Below, one piece after another: positions 16,695 to 24,481 of a DNA stretch of 64,000 nucleotides; positions within the stretch are counted from its first letter, which is position 1, and each line of letters begins with the position of its first letter. The notes under the pieces are model-generated. The model was given only the letters and a program-made list of their open reading frames with translations. It was not told the origin of the DNA and did not search any database. The stretch covers positions 62,001 through 126,000 of the forward strand of contig JAYQWA010000001.1 in assembly GCA_038148755.1 (NCBI GenBank). The letters are read 5' to 3'. The translations under genes and the position numbers were made by a program. The DNA is from UBA5109 sp038148755. GTDB taxonomy: Bacteria > Pseudomonadota > Gammaproteobacteria > Pseudomonadales > Pseudohongiellaceae.

Positions 16695-16727
16695 GTCAGA
16701 GCTTATTCAACGGTCACTGACTAAGTT
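16607..16727. repeat. 121-bp direct repeat, copy 2 (glmS-like tail plus hydrolase 5' end)
   Basis: This is the partner of 15516-15636. On the minus strand the tail reads TCAGTGACCGTTGAATAA (16703-16720), encoding SVTVE-stop. The genuine glmS gene ends TCTGTGACTGTTGAATAA, also SVTVE-stop, and the two differ only at two synonymous third positions. Upstream of these six codons the similarity to glmS fades. This supports an origin of the repeat at a glmS 3' end. Confidence 0.85.
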
Positions 16728-16814
16728 CGAACAGTGAATTAGATTTTTGTCATTTTTGAACTTTTTGTGAAACGTTTTGTAAAACTTGATGTATTTTTAT
16801 TCCATTTGATTTGG

Positions 16815-18023
16815 TTATTTATTAAATGATGCATCGGGTTCTCCCTTAAAGCAATTAATGATATACGGATATGAGTCAGTTATGTAATAACCATACTCTC
16901 CTTTGTATTCCATACCATTACATTCATCTAAATCTCCAGCATTTGTCCATTCCCAATCTTCTTCATAGAGTCCTGTGTAGTCTCCACCAGGATTTGTATC
17001 AGTTCTTTCACCTCGACTTCCTTGTTTAACAGTGTATCCAGATAATGCTTTTCGATAGTTGCCAGTTTGTTCGTCCAAAATATAGGAACCATAAATTGGA
17101 AAACCGTCTGCGGCAAAACCAATTACTGGTGAACCATCTCCTGAGGGTGAGTCGTTAAACATAGCATTTGGATTTCCATGATAATGGTAAGTTCCATCGG
17201 GTTGGACGTGGGCATTATGTATGTCTGCACCAAATTTTGTTGAATACTCAAGAGGTATTAGCATCCATTCATCATTTGGACCGCAACCTGCTTCAGTGTT
17301 TCCATCGGCATCTGCTCTTGGTTCAGATGGTTTATAGCAACCAGCACTCTTAACATCTACTACCACTCCATTTAACATAACTGCATCCCATGATTGACTA
17401 TTAATTTGACTAATTTCTGCTGCCATTTGAGGGTCTCTTATAACACTAAACACTCTATCTATCTCAGCAACATTGGTTCTAAAGTTTGCACTAGAATCAT
17501 TAAAATCATGGTTCGGAATGTTGTCACTTGATAAATTGCAATAGGTATCAAAAACTTCAACATCCACATAACCTTCAAAATCAATAACTCTAGTTAAGTC
17601 TCTAACATTAGAACCATAGTTATCTGCATAATTTGCACAATCAGAACTCCTATTTGCAAAAATCTCATCGGTAATATTAATTCTATTTACAACTCCGGTT
17701 ACTTGAACTGAAGCAATTCCAGAAGTCGCACCATTTGCTGAGCAACTCAAGCCAAAAGTATTGCTGCCCTCATTATTGATAGTAACTTCCTCACTGGACG
17801 ACACTGCCTTTGTTCCTGACCAGTCACCAATTGCTAAACAAGTCTGAGCATTATTTGATGACCATGTTAAGGTGACAGTAGAACGCACTTGTGTTTCATT
17901 GGTGCTTGCAGATAGTGATACCGTAATTGATGTTAGAGGATCACTAGAACCTCCTCCACCTCCACCACATGCTGTCATTGCAAGTAAAAGTAGAGTAGCA
18001 AAAATAGGTGTATTCTTTTTCAT
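16815..18023 (-). CDS. YHYH-domain lipoprotein
   Basis: Predicted secreted lipoprotein of 402 residues and unknown function. The signal peptide ends in the lipobox MTAC (Cys19), followed by a glycine/serine linker. An Ig-like, Thr/Ser-rich region spans about 30-110. The C-terminal half has the YHYH domain: WMLIPLEYS near 252, ADIHNAHVQPDGTYHYHG around 265-282 and VIGFAADGFPIYGSY near 299-313. These proteins are frequent in marine bacteria. A strong AAAGGAGAG ribosome site precedes ATG 18023. The gene is AT-rich with codon use unlike glmS, and lies between true glmS and the glmS-tail repeat, so it is probably cargo of the insertion hot spot. Confidence 0.82.
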   Translation of the reverse strand: MKKNTPIFATLLLLAMTACGGGGGGSSDPLTSITVSLSASTNETQVRSTVTLTWSSNNAQTCLAIGDWSGTKAVSSSEEVTINNEGSNTFGLSCSANGATSGIASVQVTGVVNRINITDEIFANRSSDCANYADNYGSNVRDLTRVIDFEGYVDVEVFDTYCNLSSDNIPNHDFNDSSANFRTNVAEIDRVFSVIRDPQMAAEISQINSQSWDAVMLNGVVVDVKSAGCYKPSEPRADADGNTEAGCGPNDEWMLIPLEYSTKFGADIHNAHVQPDGTYHYHGNPNAMFNDSPSGDGSPVIGFAADGFPIYGSYILDEQTGNYRKALSGYTVKQGSRGERTDTNPGGDYTGLYEEDWEWTNAGDLDECNGMEYKGEYGYYITDSYPYIINCFKGEPDASFNK

Positions 18024-18117
18024 CAGTACTCTCCTTTAATCATCAAACAAACAGTTTTGCATTTGTTAGAGATTAAAACGTTTAAAGTACAAATAGGTTT
18101 ACAAAAGAATAGGAAAT

Positions 18118-19953
18118 TTATTCAACAGTCACAGATTTTGCCAGGTTTCTTGGCTGATCCACATCTGTGCCTTTAATAACAGCAACATGATAAGAAAGTA
18201 ATTGCAGAGGAATGGTGTAAACAATAGGGCTTAAAAAATCACTGCAGTGCGGAACATTTATTAGTGTGGTTGAGTCATCATTTGAAAAACCGGCATCAAC
18301 ATCAGCAAATACATAAAGTTTACCGCCTCTTGCGCTTACTTCCTGTAAATTAGATTTCAGCTTTTCTAGAAGCTCATCGTTTGGTGCAATGGCAATAACC
18401 GGCATTTCATTGTCAACCAAAGCCAGCGGGCCATGTTTAAGCTCCCCTGCCGGGTAAGCTTCAGCGTGAATATAGGAAATTTCTTTTAATTTAAGTGCGC
18501 CTTCTTTAGCAACGGGATATTGCACCCCCCTGCCCAAAAAAAGCGCATGATGTTTTTCAGCAAAATCATTGGAAATTCTGACAATCAAGGCATCCAGATT
18601 TAATGCCTCTTCTATAATTTCCGGCAACTGGTGCAACTCTTGAACCAGCTCTGCTTCTTCTGCGTCTGGCAATCCTCTGTGCCTTGCAAGCGTTATCGCC
18701 AGAATCGATAAAATGCTCAGCTGTGTTGTAAACGCTTTTGTTGAGGCAACACCAATTTCTTTGCCGGCAACTGTCATAATTGACAGGTCTGATTCCCGAA
18801 CCATTGAGCTGTTAGGCACATTGCAAATCGCCAAGGTACCAATATAATCGGATTCTTTGGCATATCTTAAAGCCGCCAGCGTGTCGGCCGTTTCACCAGA
18901 TTGAGAAATTGTGACAAAAAGACAATTATCCGGCACCAGAATATTTCTGTAGCGATACTCGCTGGCAATATCCACCGAGCATGGCATTCTGGCAACATTT
19001 TCAAACCAGAACTTCGCTATCATGCCAGCATGGTAACTGGTGCCACAGGCAACGATCTGAACACTTCTGGTTTTTTCGAATATTTCCTGTGCCTCTAATC
19101 CAAATGCCTGCTCCAGGACATGGGTTTTACTAATTTTTCCTGCCAAAGTATTTTTTATAGCCGCCTTTTGTTCGAAGATTTCCTTTAACATAAAGTGGCG
19201 ATAATCGCCTTTAGCAGCATCTTCCATATCATCATGCAAGCAAACAATGTTGCGTTTTATTTCTTCATTAGCATTCCAGATCGTAATTTTTTTATTGGTT
19301 ACCTCGGCGATATCACCTTCCTCAAGATAGATGAATCTGTCCGTCACCTGACCCAAAGCTGATGGGTCTGATGCAATAAAATTTTCACCAATACCGACAC
19401 CAATAATTAGCGGGCTGCCACTGCGCGCCACCACAATTTTATCCGGCTCTTCTTTACTGATAAGAGCCAGACCATAAGCGCCTTCCAGGCGCTTAATAAC
19501 ATTTTTTACTGCCTGAGTAATACCAAGGTTATTTTCTTTTTGTTCTGCATGAATCAGATGAACAATCGTTTCAGAGTCTGTTTCCGTAACAAATTCATAC
19601 CCTTTTTCCATGAGCTCTTGTTTTAAAATCAGGTAGTTTTCAATAATGCCATTGTGGACAAGCGCCAGGCTGTCTGAAGAGCAGTGTGGATGAGCGTTGG
19701 CTTCTGTTGGCTTGCCATGAGTGGCCCACCTTGTATGTGCAATACCAAGTGTTCCTTTTGCAGATCCATCCGCGATTGCACTTTCAAGTGCAGCGACCTT
19801 GCCAACAGTTTTTATACAGTTAATCTGGTCTTTTTTCTTATCTAGAACAGCTATACCAGCAGAATCGTAGCCTCGATATTCAAGCCTCTTTAAACCTTCG
19901 ATTAGAATATCTGAAACTTTTCTTTGCCCAATAGCGCCAACTATTCCACACAT
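18118..19953 (-). CDS. glmS: Glutamine-fructose-6-phosphate aminotransferase (isomerizing)
   Basis: Makes glucosamine-6-phosphate from fructose-6-phosphate and glutamine, the first step to UDP-GlcNAc for peptidoglycan and LPS. The 611-residue protein begins MCGIVGAIG, with Cys2 as glutaminase nucleophile, followed by HTRWATHGKPTEANAHPH and VHNGIIENY. Two SIS domains follow (CGTSYHAG, TISQSGETADT, ASTKAFTTQ; LGRGVQYPVAKEGALKLKEISYIHAEAYPAGELKHGPLAL). It ends AKSVTVE, the conserved tail whose DNA is the Tn7 target in many bacteria. glmU lies 25 bases upstream in the same direction, so the two form an operon. Extra copies of its last codons occur downstream. Confidence 0.97.
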   Translation of the reverse strand: MCGIVGAIGQRKVSDILIEGLKRLEYRGYDSAGIAVLDKKKDQINCIKTVGKVAALESAIADGSAKGTLGIAHTRWATHGKPTEANAHPHCSSDSLALVHNGIIENYLILKQELMEKGYEFVTETDSETIVHLIHAEQKENNLGITQAVKNVIKRLEGAYGLALISKEEPDKIVVARSGSPLIIGVGIGENFIASDPSALGQVTDRFIYLEEGDIAEVTNKKITIWNANEEIKRNIVCLHDDMEDAAKGDYRHFMLKEIFEQKAAIKNTLAGKISKTHVLEQAFGLEAQEIFEKTRSVQIVACGTSYHAGMIAKFWFENVARMPCSVDIASEYRYRNILVPDNCLFVTISQSGETADTLAALRYAKESDYIGTLAICNVPNSSMVRESDLSIMTVAGKEIGVASTKAFTTQLSILSILAITLARHRGLPDAEEAELVQELHQLPEIIEEALNLDALIVRISNDFAEKHHALFLGRGVQYPVAKEGALKLKEISYIHAEAYPAGELKHGPLALVDNEMPVIAIAPNDELLEKLKSNLQEVSARGGKLYVFADVDAGFSNDDSTTLINVPHCSDFLSPIVYTIPLQLLSYHVAVIKGTDVDQPRNLAKSVTVE

Positions 19954-19978
19954 AAATCACCACACATAAAAGCTGCTT

Positions 19979-21346
19979 CTATTTTTTGCTTGGCCGCTTC
20001 CAGCCATCAATATTGCTCTGTTGTACCCTCGTTAAGGCAAGCTGATCAGCATTAACATCTTTAGTGATGGTTGAGCCAGCACCAATGGTAGCACCATCTG
20101 CTATTTTAAGTGGCGCTACCAGAGCTGAATTAGAGCCGATGAAAACATTTTTGCCAATTTCAGTTTTGAATTTATTAACACCGTCGTAGTTGCAGGTAAT
20201 GGTGCCTGCACCTATATTGACGCCTTCACCCAGATCACTATCTCCAATATAGCTAAGATGATTGACCTTGCTTTCCTTGCCAATAAGCGCTTTTTTAGTT
20301 TCCACAAAGTTGCCAATTTTCGCATGATCTTTCAATTCTGTCCCCGGCCGTAATCTTGCAAAAGGGCCTACTTTGCAGTCTTTTCCTATTTCAGCATCTT
20401 CTATTATTGTGTTAGGAAAAATTTCAGTACCTTCAGCTATCGTACAATTTTTTAAAATACAATTGGCACCTATTTTTACATTTTTCTGAATACTGACTTT
20501 TCCTTCCAGAATGACATTAATATCAATTTTTACACCAGCCGAGATTTCAGCATTTCCACGCACATCAAATCTTGAAGCATCAACAATTGCTACTCCGTTA
20601 AGCATGAATTCTGAGGCTTTCTGTTTTTGGTAAATTTTTTCCAAATTTGCCAACTGCTGTAAATCATTCACGCCATATGCTTCATGTTCATCCGTGCAAG
20701 TGCTGGTTTTTACCTGACATTCATCTGCCAGGGCTAAACCAACAATGTCTGTTAAATAATATTCATTCTGTGTGTTGTTATTATTAATATTTGGCAGCCA
20801 TTGTTTTAATTTCTTAACAGGAAAAACCATAATGCCGGTATTAATTTCTGTTAATAATTTTTCAATATCATTTGCATCTTTTTCTTCAATTATCGCTTTT
20901 ATATTGCCAGCAGGGTCTCTTAGTATTCGGCCCAAACCGTTTGGATTTTTAACCTCACTGGTAAGTACCGCCATTGTTTTTTCATTACAAAGATCTAATA
21001 GCTTCTGCAGGCTCTCCTTTGTGGTAAGCGGAACATCACCATATAATATTAATACTTTTGCATCTGCATTCAGGAACGGCAAAGCCTGTTCAACAGCATG
21101 CGCTGTGCCTTTTTGCTCCTCTTGTAAAACGAAATTAAGGCCCTTGTCTGCAAGGTGAGTCTCGATTTCTTCAGCCCGATGGCCAACGACCAGCGTTATG
21201 TTATCTGGTTTTAAACTGCGAGCCGTTGTAATCACATGTTCTACAAGACTTAATCCCGCCAGCTCATGTAAAACCTTGGGAGTTTCAGAACGCATTCTGG
21301 TGCCTTTCCCGGCAGCCAGAATGACAACATTTAATTTAGAAGACAT
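19979..21346 (-). CDS. glmU: Bifunctional GlcNAc-1-P uridyltransferase/GlcN-1-P acetyltransferase
   Basis: Catalyses the last two steps to UDP-GlcNAc. The 455-residue enzyme has an N-terminal nucleotidyltransferase domain (LAAGKGTRMRSETPKVLHELAG near 11-32, LYGDVPL near 100) and a C-terminal left-handed beta-helix with hexapeptide repeats from about residue 250, including RLRPGTELKDHAKIGNFVETKKA and HLSYIGDSDLGEGVNIGAGTITCNYDGVNK of the acetyltransferase site. Length equals E. coli GlmU. It is upstream of glmS and downstream of the atp operon, the common gammaproteobacterial order, with a 181-base gap after atpC. Confidence 0.97.
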   Translation of the reverse strand: MSSKLNVVILAAGKGTRMRSETPKVLHELAGLSLVEHVITTARSLKPDNITLVVGHRAEEIETHLADKGLNFVLQEEQKGTAHAVEQALPFLNADAKVLILYGDVPLTTKESLQKLLDLCNEKTMAVLTSEVKNPNGLGRILRDPAGNIKAIIEEKDANDIEKLLTEINTGIMVFPVKKLKQWLPNINNNNTQNEYYLTDIVGLALADECQVKTSTCTDEHEAYGVNDLQQLANLEKIYQKQKASEFMLNGVAIVDASRFDVRGNAEISAGVKIDINVILEGKVSIQKNVKIGANCILKNCTIAEGTEIFPNTIIEDAEIGKDCKVGPFARLRPGTELKDHAKIGNFVETKKALIGKESKVNHLSYIGDSDLGEGVNIGAGTITCNYDGVNKFKTEIGKNVFIGSNSALVAPLKIADGATIGAGSTITKDVNADQLALTRVQQSNIDGWKRPSKK

Positions 21347-21422
21347 GTAGACTGATACTCAAAAGATCTGTTTTCTTAAAGGCGCCAGCATAGCAAACTT
21401 TAGCGACGCATTCCCTATTCTT

Positions 21423-21504
21423 AAAAGACAATGGGTAAAAATACCATTGCCTGAAGCGATAATATAGAAAGTGAAATTTTGCTAGCCAAGGAGAGATCCT
21501 CCTT
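21423..21504 (-). terminator. Hairpins between atpC and glmU
   Basis: Two inverted repeats lie after atpC. AAGGAG-AGATC-CTCCTT spans 21488-21504. A second pairs GACAATGG with CCATTGCC, one mispair, at about 21427-21452, and on the minus strand is followed by the T-rich run TCTTTTAAG. Neither has a long uridine tract, so they may attenuate rather than end transcription of the atp operon. Confidence 0.3.
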
Positions 21505-21527
21505 AACAAAGGGGGCTGTCAAAGCCT

Positions 21528-21953
21528 CTAGCCACCCAGCTTTTTGCGTAGCTGCTGGATGGTTCGGATCTGAGCGGCCGCTTCAGCAAGTTGAGAGGCG
21601 GCTTTAGAATATTCAAATTCTGCATCCTGATTAGCAATTGCTGCCTCTGCTTCCTGACGGGCTTTTTCTGCTGTAGCCTCATCAACATCATCAGCTCGGA
21701 TGGCAGTGTCTGCGAGAATATTTACTGTACCAGGCTGAACTTCCAGGAAGCCTCCGGACACATAATAAATCTCTTCTTCGCCTCCCGCCAAGATAATGCG
21801 AACAGGTCCCGGAATCAGCGCCGTCAGTAAGGGAGCATGCCCAGGATATATTCCCAGGTCACCCAGGCTGCCTGCAGCAACCAAGGACTCGATTTCTCCA
21901 GAGAAAATTCTGTCTTCGGCACTAGCAATATCACAATGAAAAGAGGTTGCCAT
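21528..21953 (-). CDS. atpC: ATP synthase F1 subunit epsilon
   Basis: Subunit of the F1 central stalk that also inhibits ATP hydrolysis. The 141-residue protein has the N-terminal beta-sandwich (FHCDIASAEDRIFSGEIESLVAAGSLGDLGIYPGHAPLLTAL), whose GDLGIYPGHAPLLT segment is diagnostic, and a C-terminal helical hairpin (EKARQEAEAAI... AAAQIRTIQQLRKKLGG). It is the last gene of the atpIBEFHAGDC operon, 23 bases after atpD. Confidence 0.96.
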   Translation of the reverse strand: MATSFHCDIASAEDRIFSGEIESLVAAGSLGDLGIYPGHAPLLTALIPGPVRIILAGGEEEIYYVSGGFLEVQPGTVNILADTAIRADDVDEATAEKARQEAEAAIANQDAEFEYSKAASQLAEAAAQIRTIQQLRKKLGG

Positions 21954-21976
21954 ACTTATTCTCTATTTATCCGGGT

Positions 21977-23380
21977 TTACTCTTTTAAGGCTTTGGCTTT
22001 TTCTACAGCTTCTTCAATGCTGCCTACCATATAGAAGGCCTGCTCTGGCAAGTCATCATATTCACCTGCAAGAATGGCTTTAAAACCACTAATCGTATCT
22101 TTCAGGCTGACATATTTTCCTGGTGATCCCGTGAAAACTTCTGCAACAGTAAATGGTTGTGAGAAGAAACGCTCAACTTTACGAGCACGGCTAACAGCCA
22201 ATTTATCTTCTTCAGATAACTCGTCCATCCCCAGAATTGCAATAATATCTTTCAGCTCTTTATAACGCTGCAAAATCGACTGAACACCGCGGGCAACTTC
22301 ATAATGCTCCTGCCCGATTACCAATGGGTCAAGCTGACGGGAAGTAGAATCAAGCGGATCTACCGCAGGATAAATACCCAATGAAGCAATATCACGAGAC
22401 AGTACAACAGTTGCATCCAAGTGAGCAAACGTTGTTGCAGGTGACGGATCCGTTAAATCATCCGCAGGAACATAAACTGCCTGAATTGAGGTAATCGAAC
22501 CGGTCTTGGTTGATGTAATACGCTCTTGTAGCGCACCCATTTCCTCAGCCAGAGTAGGCTGGTATCCCACCGCTGATGGCATACGTCCCAATAGGGCTGA
22601 TACTTCTGTTCCCGCCAGAGTATAACGATAAATATTATCGATAAATAACAGTACATCACGGCCTTCATCACGAAATTTTTCCGCCATAGTCAGGCCTGTT
22701 AAGGCAACTCGCAATCTGTTTCCGGGTGGCTCATTCATCTGGCCGTAAACCATGGATACTTTTGAGTTAGAAAAATTTTCTTTATCGATAACTTTTGCTT
22801 CCTGCATTTCATGATAGAAATCGTTACCTTCACGAGTTCGCTCTCCCACTCCCGCAAATACTGATAAACCCCCTCGCGCTGTTGCAATGTTGTTAATCAG
22901 TTCCATCATGTTTACGGTTTTACCTACACCGGCACCACCAAACAATCCGACCTTACCACCTTTAGCAAATGGACAAACCAGATCAATAACCTTAATACCT
23001 GTTTCCAGAAGCTCTTCAGATGCTGCCTGCTCATCATAACTTGGTGCTTTTCGATGAATAGGCATTTTTTCTTTTTCGCCAATCGGGCCGCACTCATCAA
23101 TCGGATTGCCGAGCACATCCATAATGCGCCCCAGGGTTTCTTCTCCAACCGGAATGCTGACAGGCGCACCGGTATCTTCCACGCCAAGCCCACGACTTAG
23201 GCCTTCAGTCGATCCCATTGCAATCGTACGAACAATGCCATCACCTAACTGCTGTTGTACTTCCAGCGTGATTTCTTTATCCGCAACTTTCAGTGCGTCA
23301 TAGACTTTAGGCACGGAATCCCTTGGAAACTCCACATCGATAACTGCACCAATAATTTGTACGATACGACCGCTGCTCAT
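21977..23380 (-). CDS. atpD: ATP synthase F1 subunit beta
   Basis: Catalytic F1 subunit that makes ATP at the beta/alpha interfaces. The 467-residue protein has Walker A GGAGVGKT near 150, the GERTREGNDFYHEM catalytic-Glu region, Walker B LLFIDNIYRYT, with Tyr where many enzymes have Phe, and the DELSEED lever (MDELSEEDKLAV near 385). The C-terminal block RKVERFFSQPFTVAEVFTG is present. It is separated from atpG by 221 bases that hold a MITE-like inverted repeat, a gap much wider than usual in this operon. Confidence 0.97.
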   Translation of the reverse strand: MSSGRIVQIIGAVIDVEFPRDSVPKVYDALKVADKEITLEVQQQLGDGIVRTIAMGSTEGLSRGLGVEDTGAPVSIPVGEETLGRIMDVLGNPIDECGPIGEKEKMPIHRKAPSYDEQAASEELLETGIKVIDLVCPFAKGGKVGLFGGAGVGKTVNMMELINNIATARGGLSVFAGVGERTREGNDFYHEMQEAKVIDKENFSNSKVSMVYGQMNEPPGNRLRVALTGLTMAEKFRDEGRDVLLFIDNIYRYTLAGTEVSALLGRMPSAVGYQPTLAEEMGALQERITSTKTGSITSIQAVYVPADDLTDPSPATTFAHLDATVVLSRDIASLGIYPAVDPLDSTSRQLDPLVIGQEHYEVARGVQSILQRYKELKDIIAILGMDELSEEDKLAVSRARKVERFFSQPFTVAEVFTGSPGKYVSLKDTISGFKAILAGEYDDLPEQAFYMVGSIEEAVEKAKALKE

Positions 23381-23473
23381 TTAATTTTCCTCTTACTTGC
23401 CAATTCTTTTCAAAAGTTCAGCGCTTTAGTTTGCGCAAATAAATTCTGTCTTACTACTTTTTAACCTTTCTAT

Positions 23474-23597
23474 GAAAGCGTTATGAGCGACACCAAGACA
23501 AGGCAAAAGCAGTTTTTTATGAAGGATTTTACAAAGCCAGTAAATGACTGAGTAAAAAACTGCTTTTAACGAAGTATTGGTTAGCGTAATAGCTTTC
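23474..23597. repeat. MITE-like inverted repeat between atpG and atpD
   Basis: A 124-base element with imperfect inverted arms. The inner 15 bases are perfect: AAAAGCAGTTTTTTA at 23505-23519 pairs with TAAAAAACTGCTTTT at 23553-23567, around a 33-base loop. Pairing extends imperfectly outwards (ACCAAGAC against ACCAATAC) to terminal GAAAGC at 23474-23479 and GCTTTC at 23592-23597. No open frame and no clear target-site duplication are visible. It lies within the transcribed atp operon, so its RNA would fold into a large stem-loop between the gamma and beta genes. Only one copy occurs in this window. Confidence 0.7.
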
Positions 23598-23601
23598 CTC
23601 T

Positions 23602-24462
23602 TTAAACCGCGGCTGCGCCGCCTACTATCTCTGACAACTCCTGTGTGATCGCTGCCTGTCGGGCTTTGTTATAAATAAGCTGCAGCTCATCAATAAGCTC
23701 GCCTGCATTATCTGTTGCGCTTTTCATCGCTATCATCCTTGCTGCCTGTTCACATGCATTGTTTTCCACTACCGCCTGATAAACCTGGGACTCAATATAG
23801 CGAGTCAATAAACCATCCAGTAGCTCTTTTGCATCTGGTTCATATAAATAATCCCAGTGGTGTTTCATCTCTTGATTTTCTGCCGGGTTTAACGGCAGCA
23901 GCTGATGGATACTGGGCGACTGTGTCATCGTATTGACAAACTCATTGCCTACCAGAAAAAGCTTGTCAATTTCACCTGCAGCAAAACTATCAAGCATAAC
24001 CTTAACCGCGCCGACCACATCTTCAGCAGAAGGTCTATCACCAATATTACGAACAGCCGCAACAACATTCCCGCCATAGGAATTAAAGAAAGCCGCACCT
24101 TTTGAACCAACCGTACAAATATCAACTTCAACACCTTCATCGTGCCAGGCTTTCATGGAGTTAATCATGGCTTTAAATAAATTAATATTGAGGCCGCCGC
24201 ATAGACCTCGATCTGTTGACACCAATATATAACCTATACGCTTAACTTCACGCTCTTCCATATAGGTGTGTTTATATTCGGGAGTAGATGCCGCTATATG
24301 ACTGACCACATTGCGGATATTGGTAGCGTAAGGTTTACCCAGCTGCATACGGTCCTGCGCTTTGCGCATTTTGCTTGCAGCAACCATTTCCATAGCGCTG
24401 GTGATCTTCTGAGTATTTTTAATACTGCCGATCTGGTTACGTATTTCTTTTCCGGCCGCCAT
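23602..24462 (-). CDS. atpG: ATP synthase F1 subunit gamma
   Basis: Rotor shaft of F1. The 286-residue protein starts MAAGKEIRNQIGSIKNTQKITSAMEMVAASKMRKAQ, the typical N-terminal helix, has the central STDRGLCGGLNINLFK motif, and ends in the C-terminal helix MIAMKSATDNAGELIDELQLIYNKARQAAITQELSEIVGGA. These helices form the coiled coil inside the alpha/beta ring. Position between atpA and atpD is canonical; 19 bases separate it from atpA. Confidence 0.97.
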   Translation of the reverse strand: MAAGKEIRNQIGSIKNTQKITSAMEMVAASKMRKAQDRMQLGKPYATNIRNVVSHIAASTPEYKHTYMEEREVKRIGYILVSTDRGLCGGLNINLFKAMINSMKAWHDEGVEVDICTVGSKGAAFFNSYGGNVVAAVRNIGDRPSAEDVVGAVKVMLDSFAAGEIDKLFLVGNEFVNTMTQSPSIHQLLPLNPAENQEMKHHWDYLYEPDAKELLDGLLTRYIESQVYQAVVENNACEQAARMIAMKSATDNAGELIDELQLIYNKARQAAITQELSEIVGGAAAV

Positions 24463-24481
24463 TAGCGCTTATCCTAAATAT

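Larger units (their letters stand above)
15637..16727. mobile_element. Remnant integrative element of one 1,091-bp repeat unit
   Basis: The unit between equivalent points of the two 121-bp repeats contains only the truncated serine recombinase and repeat copy 2. AT-rich composition, an integrase remnant next to a duplicated att-like sequence, and the position just downstream of glmS all fit a decayed integrative element or the product of its partial excision. A simple tandem duplication or an assembly join would give a similar picture and cannot be excluded from sequence alone. Confidence 0.55.

Noticed and set aside
15516..18120. Tn7-like transposon at glmS
   Set aside because: No tnsA, tnsB, tnsC or tnsD genes and no Tn7-type end repeats are visible; only the target location fits.
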